From Glycomyces sp040645615 (GTDB taxonomy: Bacteria > Actinomycetota > Actinomycetes > Mycobacteriales > Micromonosporaceae): a stretch of 64,000 nt of DNA. Shown here one piece after another: positions 19,708-27,906 of the stretch; the first letter of the stretch is position 1, and every line of letters begins with the position of its first letter. The notes below the pieces were generated by a model. The model saw nothing but the letters and a program-made list of their open reading frames with translations. It searched no databases and had not been told where the DNA came from. The stretch spans positions 337,981 through 401,980 of the forward strand of contig NZ_JBEYYO010000001.1 of the NCBI RefSeq assembly GCF_040645615.1, read 5' to 3'. The translations under genes and the position numbers were made by a program.

Positions 19708-20426
19708 CGGAGGCGGGTTGCGTCTCTTCTGTACATCGCTGCGTGGGTGTGGAGGTCGGGGTTGTTTGTTTGGGTTGCTCGGTTGTCGGAGAACGCGGCT
19801 AGAGCGGTGAGGCGTTCGGTGATGGTGCGGCGGACTGCGGGTGGGGGGAAGTCGGTTCCGTAGGCGGTGATGAGGGTGTCGAGGCGGTCGTCGGAGGTGC
19901 CGTGGGTGGTGGGGTCGAAGCCCGCCGCGTCTTCGGCGTAGGGGGCGAGGCGGTAGGCGAGGTAGGCGAAGTCCCAGATGCGGGAGCCGGGGGAGGCCAT
20001 GTCGAAGTCGATCACGCCCGCGAGACGGCCGCCTTGGACGATGAGGTTGTACGGGGCGAAGTCGTTGTGGCAGATGACCTCTGCCGGGTCGTGTGTTTCG
20101 TTCCGCCAGGTGAGGCCCCGCGCGGCCAGCGGGGCGCTGGCGTCGTGGAGCTCGCGGAGCAGCCCCGCCGACCCGCGGAGGATCGAGGCCCGCCACCGGA
20201 CTTCAGGCGGTGCCGCTTCGAGGGTCTCGCCCTCGATGTAGGTCAGGATCTCTCGACCCCGGTCGTCGAGGCCGAGCGCGTGCGGCGCTGCCTCGATTCC
20301 CGCCGCCGCGTAGAGGCCCAGGAGTTCGTGCACGGCCGCTGTCCAGGGGCCGGTGACACGGCGGACCGTGTCGCCGACCTTGATCACGGGGTCCATGTTG
20401 CCGCCGGTGAGCGTTTCCTTGTGCAT
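19704..20426 (-). CDS. Aminoglycoside-phosphotransferase-family protein (APH fold)
   Basis: A 240-residue kinase-like protein. The catalytic loop is ICHNDFAPYNLIV (about residues 119-131, H-x-D-x4-N), and the metal-binding motif is VIDFDMASPG (about 138-147). The family phosphorylates aminoglycosides, choline and other small molecules; the substrate is not predictable. The glycine-rich N-lobe is short. ATG 20426 lies only 13 bp from a fold-back repeat and has no good ribosome binding site. The internal ATG 20396 (MDPVIKVGD), preceded by GGCGGC, is an alternative start. Confidence 0.8.
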   Translation of the reverse strand: MHKETLTGGNMDPVIKVGDTVRRVTGPWTAAVHELLGLYAAAGIEAAPHALGLDDRGREILTYIEGETLEAAPPEVRWRASILRGSAGLLRELHDASAPLAARGLTWRNETHDPAEVICHNDFAPYNLIVQGGRLAGVIDFDMASPGSRIWDFAYLAYRLAPYAEDAAGFDPTTHGTSDDRLDTLITAYGTDFPPPAVRRTITERLTALAAFSDNRATQTNNPDLHTHAAMYRRDATRLR

Positions 20427-20439
20427 GCGTCGAGGCTAG

Positions 20440-20597
20440 GGCGTGTTTACGACCCCCGACGGCCGCTATCCGGCCCATTTGCCCGCTCACTTCGTTGTCG
20501 GCCGTCCCGATACAACACCGGTATCGGGAAGGCCTTCCGCCTCGCGAGCGAACGAATGGACTCGGATACCGACTCGCCGCGAGTTCGTAAACACCCC
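20440..20597. mobile_element. 158-bp fold-back (MITE-like) element flanked by CTAG
   Basis: The two ~75-bp arms are imperfect reverse complements along their whole length. Terminal repeats are GGCGTGTTTACGA at the left and TCGTAAACACCCCC at the right. The inner stem CCCGATAC/GTATCGGG closes on a 7-nt loop. Both ends abut CTAG, which fits the YTAR target duplication of the IS5 group. There is no coding capacity. A non-autonomous MITE is the best reading; the link to IS5 is inferred. Confidence 0.65.
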
Positions 20598-20600
20598 CTA

Positions 20601-20645
20601 GGCGTGTCCGAGAATCCCGGGCGGCCGGGGATTCTCAGACACGCC
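20601..20645. terminator. Strong hairpin downstream of the MDR oxidoreductase gene
   Basis: GGCGTGTCCGAGAATCCC at 20601-20618 pairs with 20628-20645 (18-bp stem, one mismatch, GC-rich loop). It sits 28 bp past the stop of the minus-strand gene at 20674. The terminal sequence also looks transposon-like, so it may be a second small repeat serving as a terminator. Confidence 0.6.
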
Positions 20646-20673
20646 CGAGAGCCCACGACTCCTCGGCGCGTAC

Positions 20674-21663
20674 CTACTTCACGCGCACCAGCATCTTTCC
20701 GGTGTTCTCGCCTCGGAGCATGCCCAGGAACGCCGACACCGTGTTCTCGAACCCGTCCACGACCGTCTCCTCGCTGACGATCTCGCCGCTCTGGAGCAGC
20801 GGGACGAGCCGCGCCTCCATCTCCTCGCGGGCGTCCAAGTGGTGCCGCACCATGTAGCCCTGGAGCCGCAGGCTCTTGCCGAGCACGTCGTCGATGTTGC
20901 GCACCGGCGCGGCCTCGCCGTTGTAGCCCGAGATCCCGCCGCACCACGCGATGCGCCCGAACTCGCGCAGATTCTCGATCGCGCCCTCCAGATGGTCGCC
21001 GCCCACGTTGTCCAAATAAGCGTCGATGCCATCGGGCGCGGCCTTCGCGAGCTGCTCGGCGACCGGGCCGTCGTGGTAGTCGAACGCGGCGTCGAAACCG
21101 AGGTCCTCGACCAGGTGTCGGACCTTCTCGGGCGAGCCGGCGCTGCCGATGACGCGGCCCGCGCCGAGCAGCCGCGCGATCTGCCCGGCCGCGCTGCCGA
21201 CGCCGCCCGCGGCCGCCGAGATGTACACCGTCTCGCCGGGCCGCACGTCCAGGATCCGGGTGAGGCCGACGTACGCGGTCAGGCCCGTCCCGTTGCCGAG
21301 CAGCGCCAGGTGCGCGCTGAGCGGCACGCCCGGGTACTCGTTCACCGGCTGGGCCTCCTCGGCCGGGACCAGCGAGTGGGTCCGCCACGCGTAGCGGTGC
21401 CGGATCACGTCGCCGACCTTGAGCCGCTCGTCGGCCGAGGCGATCACCCGGCCGAGCGTGCGCCCTTCGAGCGGCGTGTTGAACTCCCAGACCTCGTCCA
21501 TGAGCTGGCGCATGTACGGGTCGACCGAGAGGTACAGGTTCTCGACGAGGGCCGTGCCCGGTTCGAGCCCGGGCAGCGGCGCCTCCCGGAACGCGAAGTC
21601 GTCGGCGGTGGGGAATCCGTTGGGGCGGCCCACGAGTTGGATGTACGTCATCTGATCGGTCAT
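20674..21663 (-). CDS. NADP-dependent oxidoreductase, zinc-independent MDR (CurA/YncB-like)
   Basis: A 329-residue medium-chain reductase resembling bacterial CurA and mammalian 15-oxoprostaglandin 13-reductase. It has YLSVDPYMRQLM (about residues 43-54), a Rossmann motif AAAGGVGSAAGQIA (about 150-163), LDNVGGDHLEGAI, and the C-terminal GENTGKMLVRVK. It would reduce the C=C bond of enones with NADPH; the physiological substrate is unknown. No catalytic-zinc ligands are present. It is divergent from a LysR regulator that probably controls it, and the shared promoter holds repeated TCCAT/ATGGA half-sites. Confidence 0.88.
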   Translation of the reverse strand: MTDQMTYIQLVGRPNGFPTADDFAFREAPLPGLEPGTALVENLYLSVDPYMRQLMDEVWEFNTPLEGRTLGRVIASADERLKVGDVIRHRYAWRTHSLVPAEEAQPVNEYPGVPLSAHLALLGNGTGLTAYVGLTRILDVRPGETVYISAAAGGVGSAAGQIARLLGAGRVIGSAGSPEKVRHLVEDLGFDAAFDYHDGPVAEQLAKAAPDGIDAYLDNVGGDHLEGAIENLREFGRIAWCGGISGYNGEAAPVRNIDDVLGKSLRLQGYMVRHHLDAREEMEARLVPLLQSGEIVSEETVVDGFENTVSAFLGMLRGENTGKMLVRVK

Positions 21664-21711
21664 GACGTATTTCTATCCGCGATTCGAGGCCCTATACAGA
21701 CGCTCGCGCGG

Positions 21712-21746
21712 ATGGAACCGCCGCTTCCATGAACACCGCTCATGGA
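21712..21746. promoter_or_regulatory. Probable LysR operator: overlapping inverted repeats
   Basis: ATGGAA-N7-TTCCAT (21712-21730) overlaps a perfect TCCATGA-N7-TCATGGA (21726-21746). Three half-sites therefore recur every ~14 bp in the divergent MDR/lysR promoter, as expected for a LysR-type recognition and activation site. Confidence 0.65.
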
Positions 21747-21784
21747 TGTTGCCGGTGCGGCCCCCTCGGGGCTAGATTCGCTCA

Positions 21785-22657
21785 GTGAGCGACCTTTCCC
21801 CCACCGAGCTGCGCGTCCTGGTCGCCGTGGCCGACGAGCAGAGCTTCACCCGCGCGGGCGCGCGCCTGGGCATGACCCAGTCGGCCGTCTCGCACGCGGT
21901 CCGCACCAGCGAACGCAAGCTCGGCGCGGTCCTGTTCGACCGCGGCCGCCAGGGCGCCCACCCCACCGACGCCGGGCACCGGGCCGGCACCCAGGCCCGC
22001 CACATCCTCCGCCTCCTCGACTCGATGGGCTCAGAGACCCGCGGCGCGGCCGCCGAAGAGGTCACCGGAACCGTCCGCATCGCCGCCTTCCGCTCCGCCG
22101 CCGCCGGGCTGCTCCCCGAAGTCCTCGACCGCCTCGCCGCCCTCCACCCCGGCCTCCAACCGCAGGTGAGCATCGTCCGCGACGTGGGCCGCGGCAGCGC
22201 CGGAGAAGTCCTCGACGCCACCGCCGACCTGGGGATCACCACGGTCCCGCCCACCTCGCCCGTCCCCGACGGCCTGATCTTCAACCGTCTCTACGAAGAG
22301 CGCTACCTGCTCGTCTCGCCCGCGAAATCCGGCGACCCGCGCCGCCTGCCACTGCTCGACTGGTCCGAGAACTGCTCCAGCTACACCCGCCAGTGGTGGA
22401 CCGAGCAAGACTGGCTCCCCGAGCGCCGCATCATGGTCGAGGACGACAGCGTGGTCCTCTCCATGGTCGCCGCCGGCATCGGCATGGCCGTGATGCCGCA
22501 CCTGACGCTCGCCTCGCCGCCCGAAGGCGTCACCGTCGCCGACCTCGGCGAGACCGCCCCCACCCGCCACCTCGGATACGTCACCACACCCGCCCTCGCG
22601 CAGACCCTCCCCGTGCGCGCCGTCATCCGCGAGCTGCGAGGAGCTCACGCGCGCTGA
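21785..22657 (+). CDS. LysR-family transcriptional regulator
   Basis: A 290-residue LTTR. The N-terminal winged HTH (residues 5-64) includes SFTRAGARLGMTQSAVSHAV. A linker helix and a type-2 periplasmic-binding-like effector domain (about 90-285) with GTVRIAAFRSAA and VAAGIGMAVMP follow. GTG start at 21785. Divergent from the MDR oxidoreductase, its likely target; an electrophilic or quinone-like effector is a reasonable guess. The operator repeats lie 40-75 bp upstream of the start. Confidence 0.9.
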   Translation: MSDLSPTELRVLVAVADEQSFTRAGARLGMTQSAVSHAVRTSERKLGAVLFDRGRQGAHPTDAGHRAGTQARHILRLLDSMGSETRGAAAEEVTGTVRIAAFRSAAAGLLPEVLDRLAALHPGLQPQVSIVRDVGRGSAGEVLDATADLGITTVPPTSPVPDGLIFNRLYEERYLLVSPAKSGDPRRLPLLDWSENCSSYTRQWWTEQDWLPERRIMVEDDSVVLSMVAAGIGMAVMPHLTLASPPEGVTVADLGETAPTRHLGYVTTPALAQTLPVRAVIRELRGAHAR

Positions 22658-22696
22658 GCGGGCCTGCGTGTCGGTGGCGGCCGGTACGCTCCGGAC

Positions 22697-23254
22697 ATGG
22701 GAGCTCTTCGATACTCGATCAACATCACCTCTGACGGATGCTGCGACCACAACGCGGTCGTCCCCACCGAGGACATGCACCGGCACGCGGCCTCGATCAT
22801 CGACCGCGTCGACGCCCTCCTGTTCGGCCGCGTGGTCTACCAGATGATGGAGGAGGCATGGCGCCTCTCCGAGTCCGGTGAACCTCCAGAATGGATGGAC
22901 CCCTGGATGGTCCCGTTCTCCCGCACCATCGACGCCAAGAAGAAGTACGTCGTCTCCACCACCCTCGACCAAGTCGACTGGAACTCCGAACTCGTACGCG
23001 GCGACCTCGCCGAAGCCGTGCGGCAGATCAAAGCCGAGCACGAAGGCGGCCTCCTCACCGGTGGCGTGACATTCCCGCTCGCGCTGGCCGAGCTGGACCT
23101 GATCGACGAGTACGAGTTCGTGGTCCACCCGCGGATCGCAGGGCACGGCCCGACCCCGTTCGCGGGCCTGGCCGAGCCCCTCGACCTCGCACCGGTCAGC
23201 CGCCACGAACTCGCCTCGGGCGCGGTGGTCATGCGGTACGAACCGCGCCGCTGA
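22697..23254 (+). CDS. Dihydrofolate reductase / RibD C-terminal family protein
   Basis: A 185-residue protein of the RibD-C (DHFR-like) family. It starts with the beta strand LRYSINITSDGC, continues with LLFGRVVYQMM (about 43-53), and has the NADPH-binding-like GGLLTGGVTFPLALAELDLIDEYEF stretch toward the C-terminus. Stand-alone members are common in actinobacteria and are rarely the housekeeping DHFR; the substrate is unknown. It begins 39 bp after the LysR gene, so read-through is possible. A strong hairpin follows. Confidence 0.82.
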   Translation: MGALRYSINITSDGCCDHNAVVPTEDMHRHAASIIDRVDALLFGRVVYQMMEEAWRLSESGEPPEWMDPWMVPFSRTIDAKKKYVVSTTLDQVDWNSELVRGDLAEAVRQIKAEHEGGLLTGGVTFPLALAELDLIDEYEFVVHPRIAGHGPTPFAGLAEPLDLAPVSRHELASGAVVMRYEPRR

Positions 23255-23261
23255 CCGAAGC

Positions 23262-23291
23262 GGGGCGCGACCGGCCTCCCGATCGCGCCCC
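23262..23291. terminator. Bidirectional terminator hairpin
   Basis: GGGGCGCGA (23262-23270) pairs with TCGCGCCCC (23283-23291), and flanking CCGA/CGG add partial pairing. It lies between two convergent genes with stops at 23254 and 23297. Confidence 0.7.
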
Positions 23292-23296
23292 TCGGC

Positions 23297-24316
23297 TCAG
23301 TTCTGCCGGTGCAGCAACGGTTCCCCCGCCAGGAAACGGGCCACCTCGGCCGCCGTGATGGCCGCCGCGTTGTGCGCCGTCTCCCGGCTGGCCCCGGCCA
23401 GATGCGGGGTCATCACGATGCCCTCGGTCCGCAGCAGTCTTGAGGCGGCCGGAATCGGCTCGGTCGGGAACACGTCGAACGCGGCCGCGAACAGATGCCC
23501 CGAGTCGAGCGCGTCGCACACCGCCTCGTAGTCGACCAGCGCCCCGCGGGCGCAGTTCACCAGCACCGCCCCGCGCGGCATCGCCGCGATCTGGGCGGCC
23601 CCGATCATGCCGGTCGTCTCCGGCGTCAGCCGCGCGTGCATCGACACGACCTGCGACCGCTCCAACAGCTCCGGCAACTCGACCGCTTCGGCGATCCCCT
23701 TGAGCGTCTCCGGATCCACGTACGGGTCGCTGACGACCACGTTCGCCCCGAACCCGGCCGCGACCCGCGCGACCCGGCTCCCGATGGCCCCGTAGCCGAT
23801 CAACCCCACGGTCCGCCCTTCGAGCTCGAGGCCCACCGAGTCGTACCGGTAGTAGTCCCCGCGCCACGTCCCGCCCGCCAGGTCCGCGTGCACCTGCGGA
23901 ATGCGCCGCATCGCCGCCAGTGTCAACGCGATCGTGTGCTCTGCCGTAGCGGTCGCGTTCCGGCCCGGCGCACTCGACACCGCCACCCCGCGCTTCGCGG
24001 CCGCTGCCAAGTTCACGTTCACCGGCCCGCCCCGGCCCACCGCCACGAACTCCAGATCCGGGCACGCCTCCAGCACTCGAGCGGTGATCGGCGCCATCTG
24101 CGTCACGCACACCCGGACGCCTTGCAGCGCTTCGATGAGCTCGTCCTCGCTCCCCGACGCCTCCACGACCTCGGCCACAGGTCCGAACGGCACGTCCGGC
24201 CACGGCAGCGACAGCTCCGCGATCTCCAGCTCCGCGTCCACCCTGGCCCGCAGCGCATCGGCGAGCAGTCCCGGCAGCACGAAACGGTCACCCGCGGCCA
24301 GCACTCGAACGGTCAT
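23297..24316 (-). CDS. D-isomer-specific 2-hydroxyacid dehydrogenase
   Basis: A 339-residue NAD-dependent dehydrogenase of the PGDH/glyoxylate-reductase class. It has a Rossmann motif VGLIGYGAIGSRVA (about residues 165-178), substrate Arg in VNCARGALVDYE (about 254), and the catalytic His in MTPHLAGASRE (about 304). It is the last gene of the sugar/polyol operon, and its start overlaps the phosphatase stop (ATGA). It would oxidise or reduce a hydroxy acid intermediate of the pathway; the actual substrate is unknown. It ends at the bidirectional terminator. Confidence 0.88.
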   Translation of the reverse strand: MTVRVLAAGDRFVLPGLLADALRARVDAELEIAELSLPWPDVPFGPVAEVVEASGSEDELIEALQGVRVCVTQMAPITARVLEACPDLEFVAVGRGGPVNVNLAAAAKRGVAVSSAPGRNATATAEHTIALTLAAMRRIPQVHADLAGGTWRGDYYRYDSVGLELEGRTVGLIGYGAIGSRVARVAAGFGANVVVSDPYVDPETLKGIAEAVELPELLERSQVVSMHARLTPETTGMIGAAQIAAMPRGAVLVNCARGALVDYEAVCDALDSGHLFAAAFDVFPTEPIPAASRLLRTEGIVMTPHLAGASRETAHNAAAITAAEVARFLAGEPLLHRQN

Positions 24317-24942
24317 CGGTCCTCCTCGGCGATCGCCTTCTCGATGGGCGTATTGAACTGGAGCAGCGAACGCCGCCCTTCGGCGACCCGCACCTCGGTG
24401 ATGCCCACGTTGCGCACCATCGGCAGCCGCCGCCGGTATTCGGACATCGGGATGCCCAGCCAGTCGCACAGCAGCATCCGCATCAGCGTCGAATGCCACA
24501 CCACGAGCACCCGCCCGCCCTCATGCGCGGCCGCGATCTCGTCCAGGCTCGCGCTCGCGCGCTCCACGGCCCGCACCGGGTCCTCCCCGCCGGGGAGGTG
24601 GTCGCCGACCGGGTCTTGGACGAACGCGGCGTACCGCTCGGGGAACCGCTCGCGCATCTCGGCCCCGGTGAGCCCTTCGCCGTCGCCGAACGCGATCTCG
24701 CGGAGCCGGTCGTCCCTTTGCGGCGCAAGGCCGGTGGCCTCGGCGGCCGGTTCGAGGGTCTCGACGGCCCGGGTCAGGTTCGAGGACCACAGCGCGGACA
24801 GTCCGGCGGTGGCGGCCCAGCCGCCCAGTTGCCGGGCCTGTTCGCGGCCGCGTGCGGTGAGCGCCACGTCGGTCGTCCCGGTGTATCGGTTCTCGGCGTG
24901 CCACACGGTCTCGCCGTGGCGCACCATCACGATGTCGGTCAG
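24313..24942 (-). CDS. Histidine phosphatase (phosphoglycerate-mutase-like)
   Basis: A histidine-phosphatase superfamily member. It has the phospho-acceptor motif MVRHGET, a second Arg in SSNLTRAVETLEPA, the Glu in REIAFGDGEG, and the second His in VVWHSTLMRML. It would dephosphorylate a sugar or polyol phosphate made by the neighbouring kinases (inference). The start is unusual. A GGAGG (24951-24955) is ideally spaced to a CTG at 24942 that forms a CTGA overlap with the kinase stop, giving the family-typical TDIVMVRHGE. The first ATG (24927) and GTG (24930) are too far from that site. Confidence 0.8.
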   Translation of the reverse strand: MTDIVMVRHGETVWHAENRYTGTTDVALTARGREQARQLGGWAATAGLSALWSSNLTRAVETLEPAAEATGLAPQRDDRLREIAFGDGEGLTGAEMRERFPERYAAFVQDPVGDHLPGGEDPVRAVERASASLDEIAAAHEGGRVLVVWHSTLMRMLLCDWLGIPMSEYRRRLPMVRNVGITEVRVAEGRRSLLQFNTPIEKAIAEEDR

Positions 24943-26411
24943 TGTTCGGCCCTCCGGTGGACATGGGCGTGCAGCGGCCGGTCGATCCGGCCGGTGTCGT
25001 GCAGATGGTCGGCGAACCGCAGGTAGAGGTCGCTCAAGAGTTCGTGCCGGGCCCGGTCCGGTTCGAGGCGCGCCCCAGTGCGCACCATCGAGGCGGCGGC
25101 CTCGGCGGCGGACCGGCCCGCGGTGGTCGCGGCGAGCACCGCCATACCGACCGCCGATTCGGCGTGCTCGGGGAGCGCCGCCGGGCGGCCGAGCAGGTCG
25201 ACGCGCAGCTGGGACCAGTACCGGTTGGCGGCCCCGCCGCCGGTGAACGCGAGGTCCCCGCCGGTGGGCGCGCCGATGTGGTCGAGGTGGTCGAAGCACA
25301 GCCGCTCGACGCACGCGAGTCCGATGAGGACGCCGTGGAACACGTCCACGTCGTCGGCGGCATCGCCGATCTGGAACGGCTCCAGATCCGCAGCGGTGAA
25401 AGGGAACCGCTCGCCGCGCTCGGACGCCAGCGGGTACACGACCTGCTCCGGCGCGCGCCGCGAGGCCCGCGCGGTGAGTTCGTCGAGATCCGCTGCGGGC
25501 CAGCGCCGCGAGAGCGCCCCCGCGCCGCTGGACGACGCCCCGCCGGGAAGCCAGGTCCCGCCGGGTCCCCTGTGGCAGTAGACGACGCCGGCCGGGTCGC
25601 GCACGATCCGGTCCGACACTCCTTTGAGGACCAATGTGGTGCCCAGCACCGAGTTCCACGACCCGGTCCCGAGCGCGCCTCCGGCCAGTTGGGCCGCGCA
25701 CCCGTCGGTCATCCCCGCCACGATCGGCGTGCCCGCCGGAATCCCGGTGGCCTCCGCGCCCGCCGGGTCGACCTCGCCGAGCACCGTGCCGGGCCGCGCC
25801 ACCTCGGGCATGAGCCCGGCCGGAATCCCCAGTCGGTCGAGCACCTCCCAAGGCCAGTCCTCCTCAAGGAGGTCGTACCCGGTCTTGAGCGCGTGGCTGG
25901 CGTCGGCGGCCACCTGGCGGCCCGCGAGCCGCCACGTGATGACGTCGGTCTGATGCAGCAGCCGCGCCCCGGCCGCCGCGCCGCCGTGGCCCAGGAGCCA
26001 CAGCAGCTTCGGCAGTGCCCAGCCCGCCTGCATGCGCCGGTACCCGAGCCGGTTCCAGTCCGCTTCGCCGATCTCGTTGACCCGCAACGCCTCCGCGGCG
26101 GCTCTGGCGTCGTCGTACATGAGTCCCGGGGTGAGCGGACGCCCCGCCGCGTCGGCGAGCAGGATCGTCCCGGAGGTCCCGCAGGCCGCGATCCCGCCGA
26201 TCCGGGTCGCGTCGAGCCCGGCCGTGGCCCCTCGGGCGGCGGTCGCGAACGCGGTCCACCACTGTTCGGGGTCCTGCTCGTGCCGCTCGCCGCTCCTGGC
26301 GCCGGTCAGCGGCTGTGAACCGCGGCCGTGCACGCGGCCGCCGTCGTCCACGGCCACCACTTTGACGCTCTGGGTGCCGAGGTCGGCGCCGATCCAGATC
26401 CGGTCAGCCAC
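24939..26411 (-). CDS. FGGY-family carbohydrate kinase (first of two)
   Basis: A 490-residue kinase. The N-terminal FGGY_N domain has the phosphate-1 loop GADLGTQSVKVVAVD (residues 7-21). The C-terminal FGGY_C domain has LAFTGGGAANRYWSQLRVDLLGRP (adenosine region). Family substrates include xylulose, ribulose, glycerol and erythritol; none is assigned. The GTG at 26411 overlaps the end of a second FGGY gene by 8 bp, so the two were probably produced together. The two are only distantly similar, arguing for different substrates or sequential steps. Confidence 0.88.
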   Translation of the reverse strand: MADRIWIGADLGTQSVKVVAVDDGGRVHGRGSQPLTGARSGERHEQDPEQWWTAFATAARGATAGLDATRIGGIAACGTSGTILLADAAGRPLTPGLMYDDARAAAEALRVNEIGEADWNRLGYRRMQAGWALPKLLWLLGHGGAAAGARLLHQTDVITWRLAGRQVAADASHALKTGYDLLEEDWPWEVLDRLGIPAGLMPEVARPGTVLGEVDPAGAEATGIPAGTPIVAGMTDGCAAQLAGGALGTGSWNSVLGTTLVLKGVSDRIVRDPAGVVYCHRGPGGTWLPGGASSSGAGALSRRWPAADLDELTARASRRAPEQVVYPLASERGERFPFTAADLEPFQIGDAADDVDVFHGVLIGLACVERLCFDHLDHIGAPTGGDLAFTGGGAANRYWSQLRVDLLGRPAALPEHAESAVGMAVLAATTAGRSAAEAAASMVRTGARLEPDRARHELLSDLYLRFADHLHDTGRIDRPLHAHVHRRAEH

Positions 26412-27903
26412 GGTCGGCCGCCTGCCGCCGCCAGCCCGGACGCGCGAGTTCCCGCAGGTCCCCGAACGCGGCGAACCGCCGCTCGTAGTGCGCGGCCCGG
26501 ACCGGGTCGGGTTCGAACCGGTCGCCTTGGCGCGCATACGCCTGCGCGGCACTGGCCAGGTCCGGTTCGACCCCGGTGGCCACGAGGCCCACGATGAACG
26601 CGCCCTTCGCCCCCACTTCGCTGTCGGCCGACCGCACCGCGGGCACACCGGTCACGTCGGCGATCATCCGGCACCACACGTCGCTGCTCGCGCCGCCGCC
26701 GCACAACCGCAGTTCCGTCGCGGCCGTGCCGGACGCTTCCACGCAGTCCCTGATGGTCAGGCTCAGCCCCTCGAACACGGCGTGCGCGATCTGCTCGCGG
26801 CCGTGTTCGAGCGAGAGCCCCCAGAACGTCCCGCGCGCGTCGGTGTCGAGGAACGGCGCCCGCTCTCCGGCGGGGGAGAGGTACGGCAGGAACAGCGGCC
26901 CGTCGGCGAGCGGCTCGGCCTCTCCGGCCAAGGTGCTCAACGCGTTCGGCGAGTCGAGCCCGAGCATCCTGGTGGCCCAGTCCACGACCTCGGTGCCCGC
27001 GAGCGTCGGATGGACGCGCAGCACCCGGCCGCGCCGACCGCTCGTGTGACTGTCGAGCGCGACCGTCAATCCGGCCGGTTCCCCCGATGCGTCCACCGCC
27101 TCGCGCACGACCTCGGTGCACAGCGTGGTGCCGAGGATCGTGCACGCCGACCCGGTGGCCACCGCGCCCGCGCCGATCGCGGTCGAGGCCACGTCATAGG
27201 GCGCCATGACGATCGGGAGCCCTTCGGGGAGCCCCAGCTCGGCCGCCGCGCCCGCACCGAGCCCGGCGCTGCGGCCCGCGTCGCCCAGGACCGGCGGCAG
27301 CAGTCGCGCCTGGGACTCCAGCCCGAACAGCCCGATCGCCTCGGTGTCGTACGCGCGCGTCTCCAGATCCAGGAACGGCGCTGAAGCGTCGGACTCGTCG
27401 GCGGCGACGACCCCGGTGAGCCGCTGGAACAGCCACCCGCCGCAGGTGAGCGATGCCGCAGACCGGTCCAGCCGGTCCGGGTCGTGCTCGGCCAGCCATG
27501 CGAGGATCGCGTTCGCGAGCCCGGGGAACGTGCAGGACCCGCCTCGCCGGAACGCTTCGGCGAGTACACCCGACTCCCTCCAACGGTCCACGATCCGCGC
27601 GGCCCGCCCGTCCGACCACAGGATCGCCGGGCCGGTCGGCTCGCCGCGCTCGTCCACGAGCCAGCAGCCGTCGCCCTGCGCCGTCAGCGCCACCATCGTC
27701 GGCGGTTCGGGCAGCAGCGCAAGGACTTCCCGGACCGCCTCGGCCGCGGCGGCCCAGACCTGCCCCATGTCCTGCTCGGCCCACCCTGGCCGAGGCCGCG
27801 CCACGTTCGCGGGGCGGCGCGCGACGGCCAGTTCGGTCCCGTCGCGGCCGTAGCCGACCGCCTTGATCGCGGTGGTGCCCGCGTCGATCGCTATCGAGGT
27901 CAT
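26404..27903 (-). CDS. FGGY-family carbohydrate kinase (second; erythritol-kinase-like features)
   Basis: A 499-residue kinase. It has the N-terminal loop AIDAGTTAIKAVGYGRDG (residues 5-22) and the C-terminal LRLCGGGASSDVWCRMIADV. The segment ALTAQGDGCWLVDERGEP followed by WSDGRAARIV recalls EryA-type erythritol kinases, so a polyol substrate is a weak hint. It begins 3 bp downstream of the permease stop, in an operon with a ribose/xylose-type ABC importer. Confidence 0.88.
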   Translation of the reverse strand: MTSIAIDAGTTAIKAVGYGRDGTELAVARRPANVARPRPGWAEQDMGQVWAAAAEAVREVLALLPEPPTMVALTAQGDGCWLVDERGEPTGPAILWSDGRAARIVDRWRESGVLAEAFRRGGSCTFPGLANAILAWLAEHDPDRLDRSAASLTCGGWLFQRLTGVVAADESDASAPFLDLETRAYDTEAIGLFGLESQARLLPPVLGDAGRSAGLGAGAAAELGLPEGLPIVMAPYDVASTAIGAGAVATGSACTILGTTLCTEVVREAVDASGEPAGLTVALDSHTSGRRGRVLRVHPTLAGTEVVDWATRMLGLDSPNALSTLAGEAEPLADGPLFLPYLSPAGERAPFLDTDARGTFWGLSLEHGREQIAHAVFEGLSLTIRDCVEASGTAATELRLCGGGASSDVWCRMIADVTGVPAVRSADSEVGAKGAFIVGLVATGVEPDLASAAQAYARQGDRFEPDPVRAAHYERRFAAFGDLRELARPGWRRQAADRG

Positions 27904-27906
27904 GCC

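Noticed and set aside
19704..20426. A dedicated aminoglycoside resistance gene
   Set aside because: Only the general APH kinase motifs are present; no resistance-subfamily signature and no producer cluster nearby.
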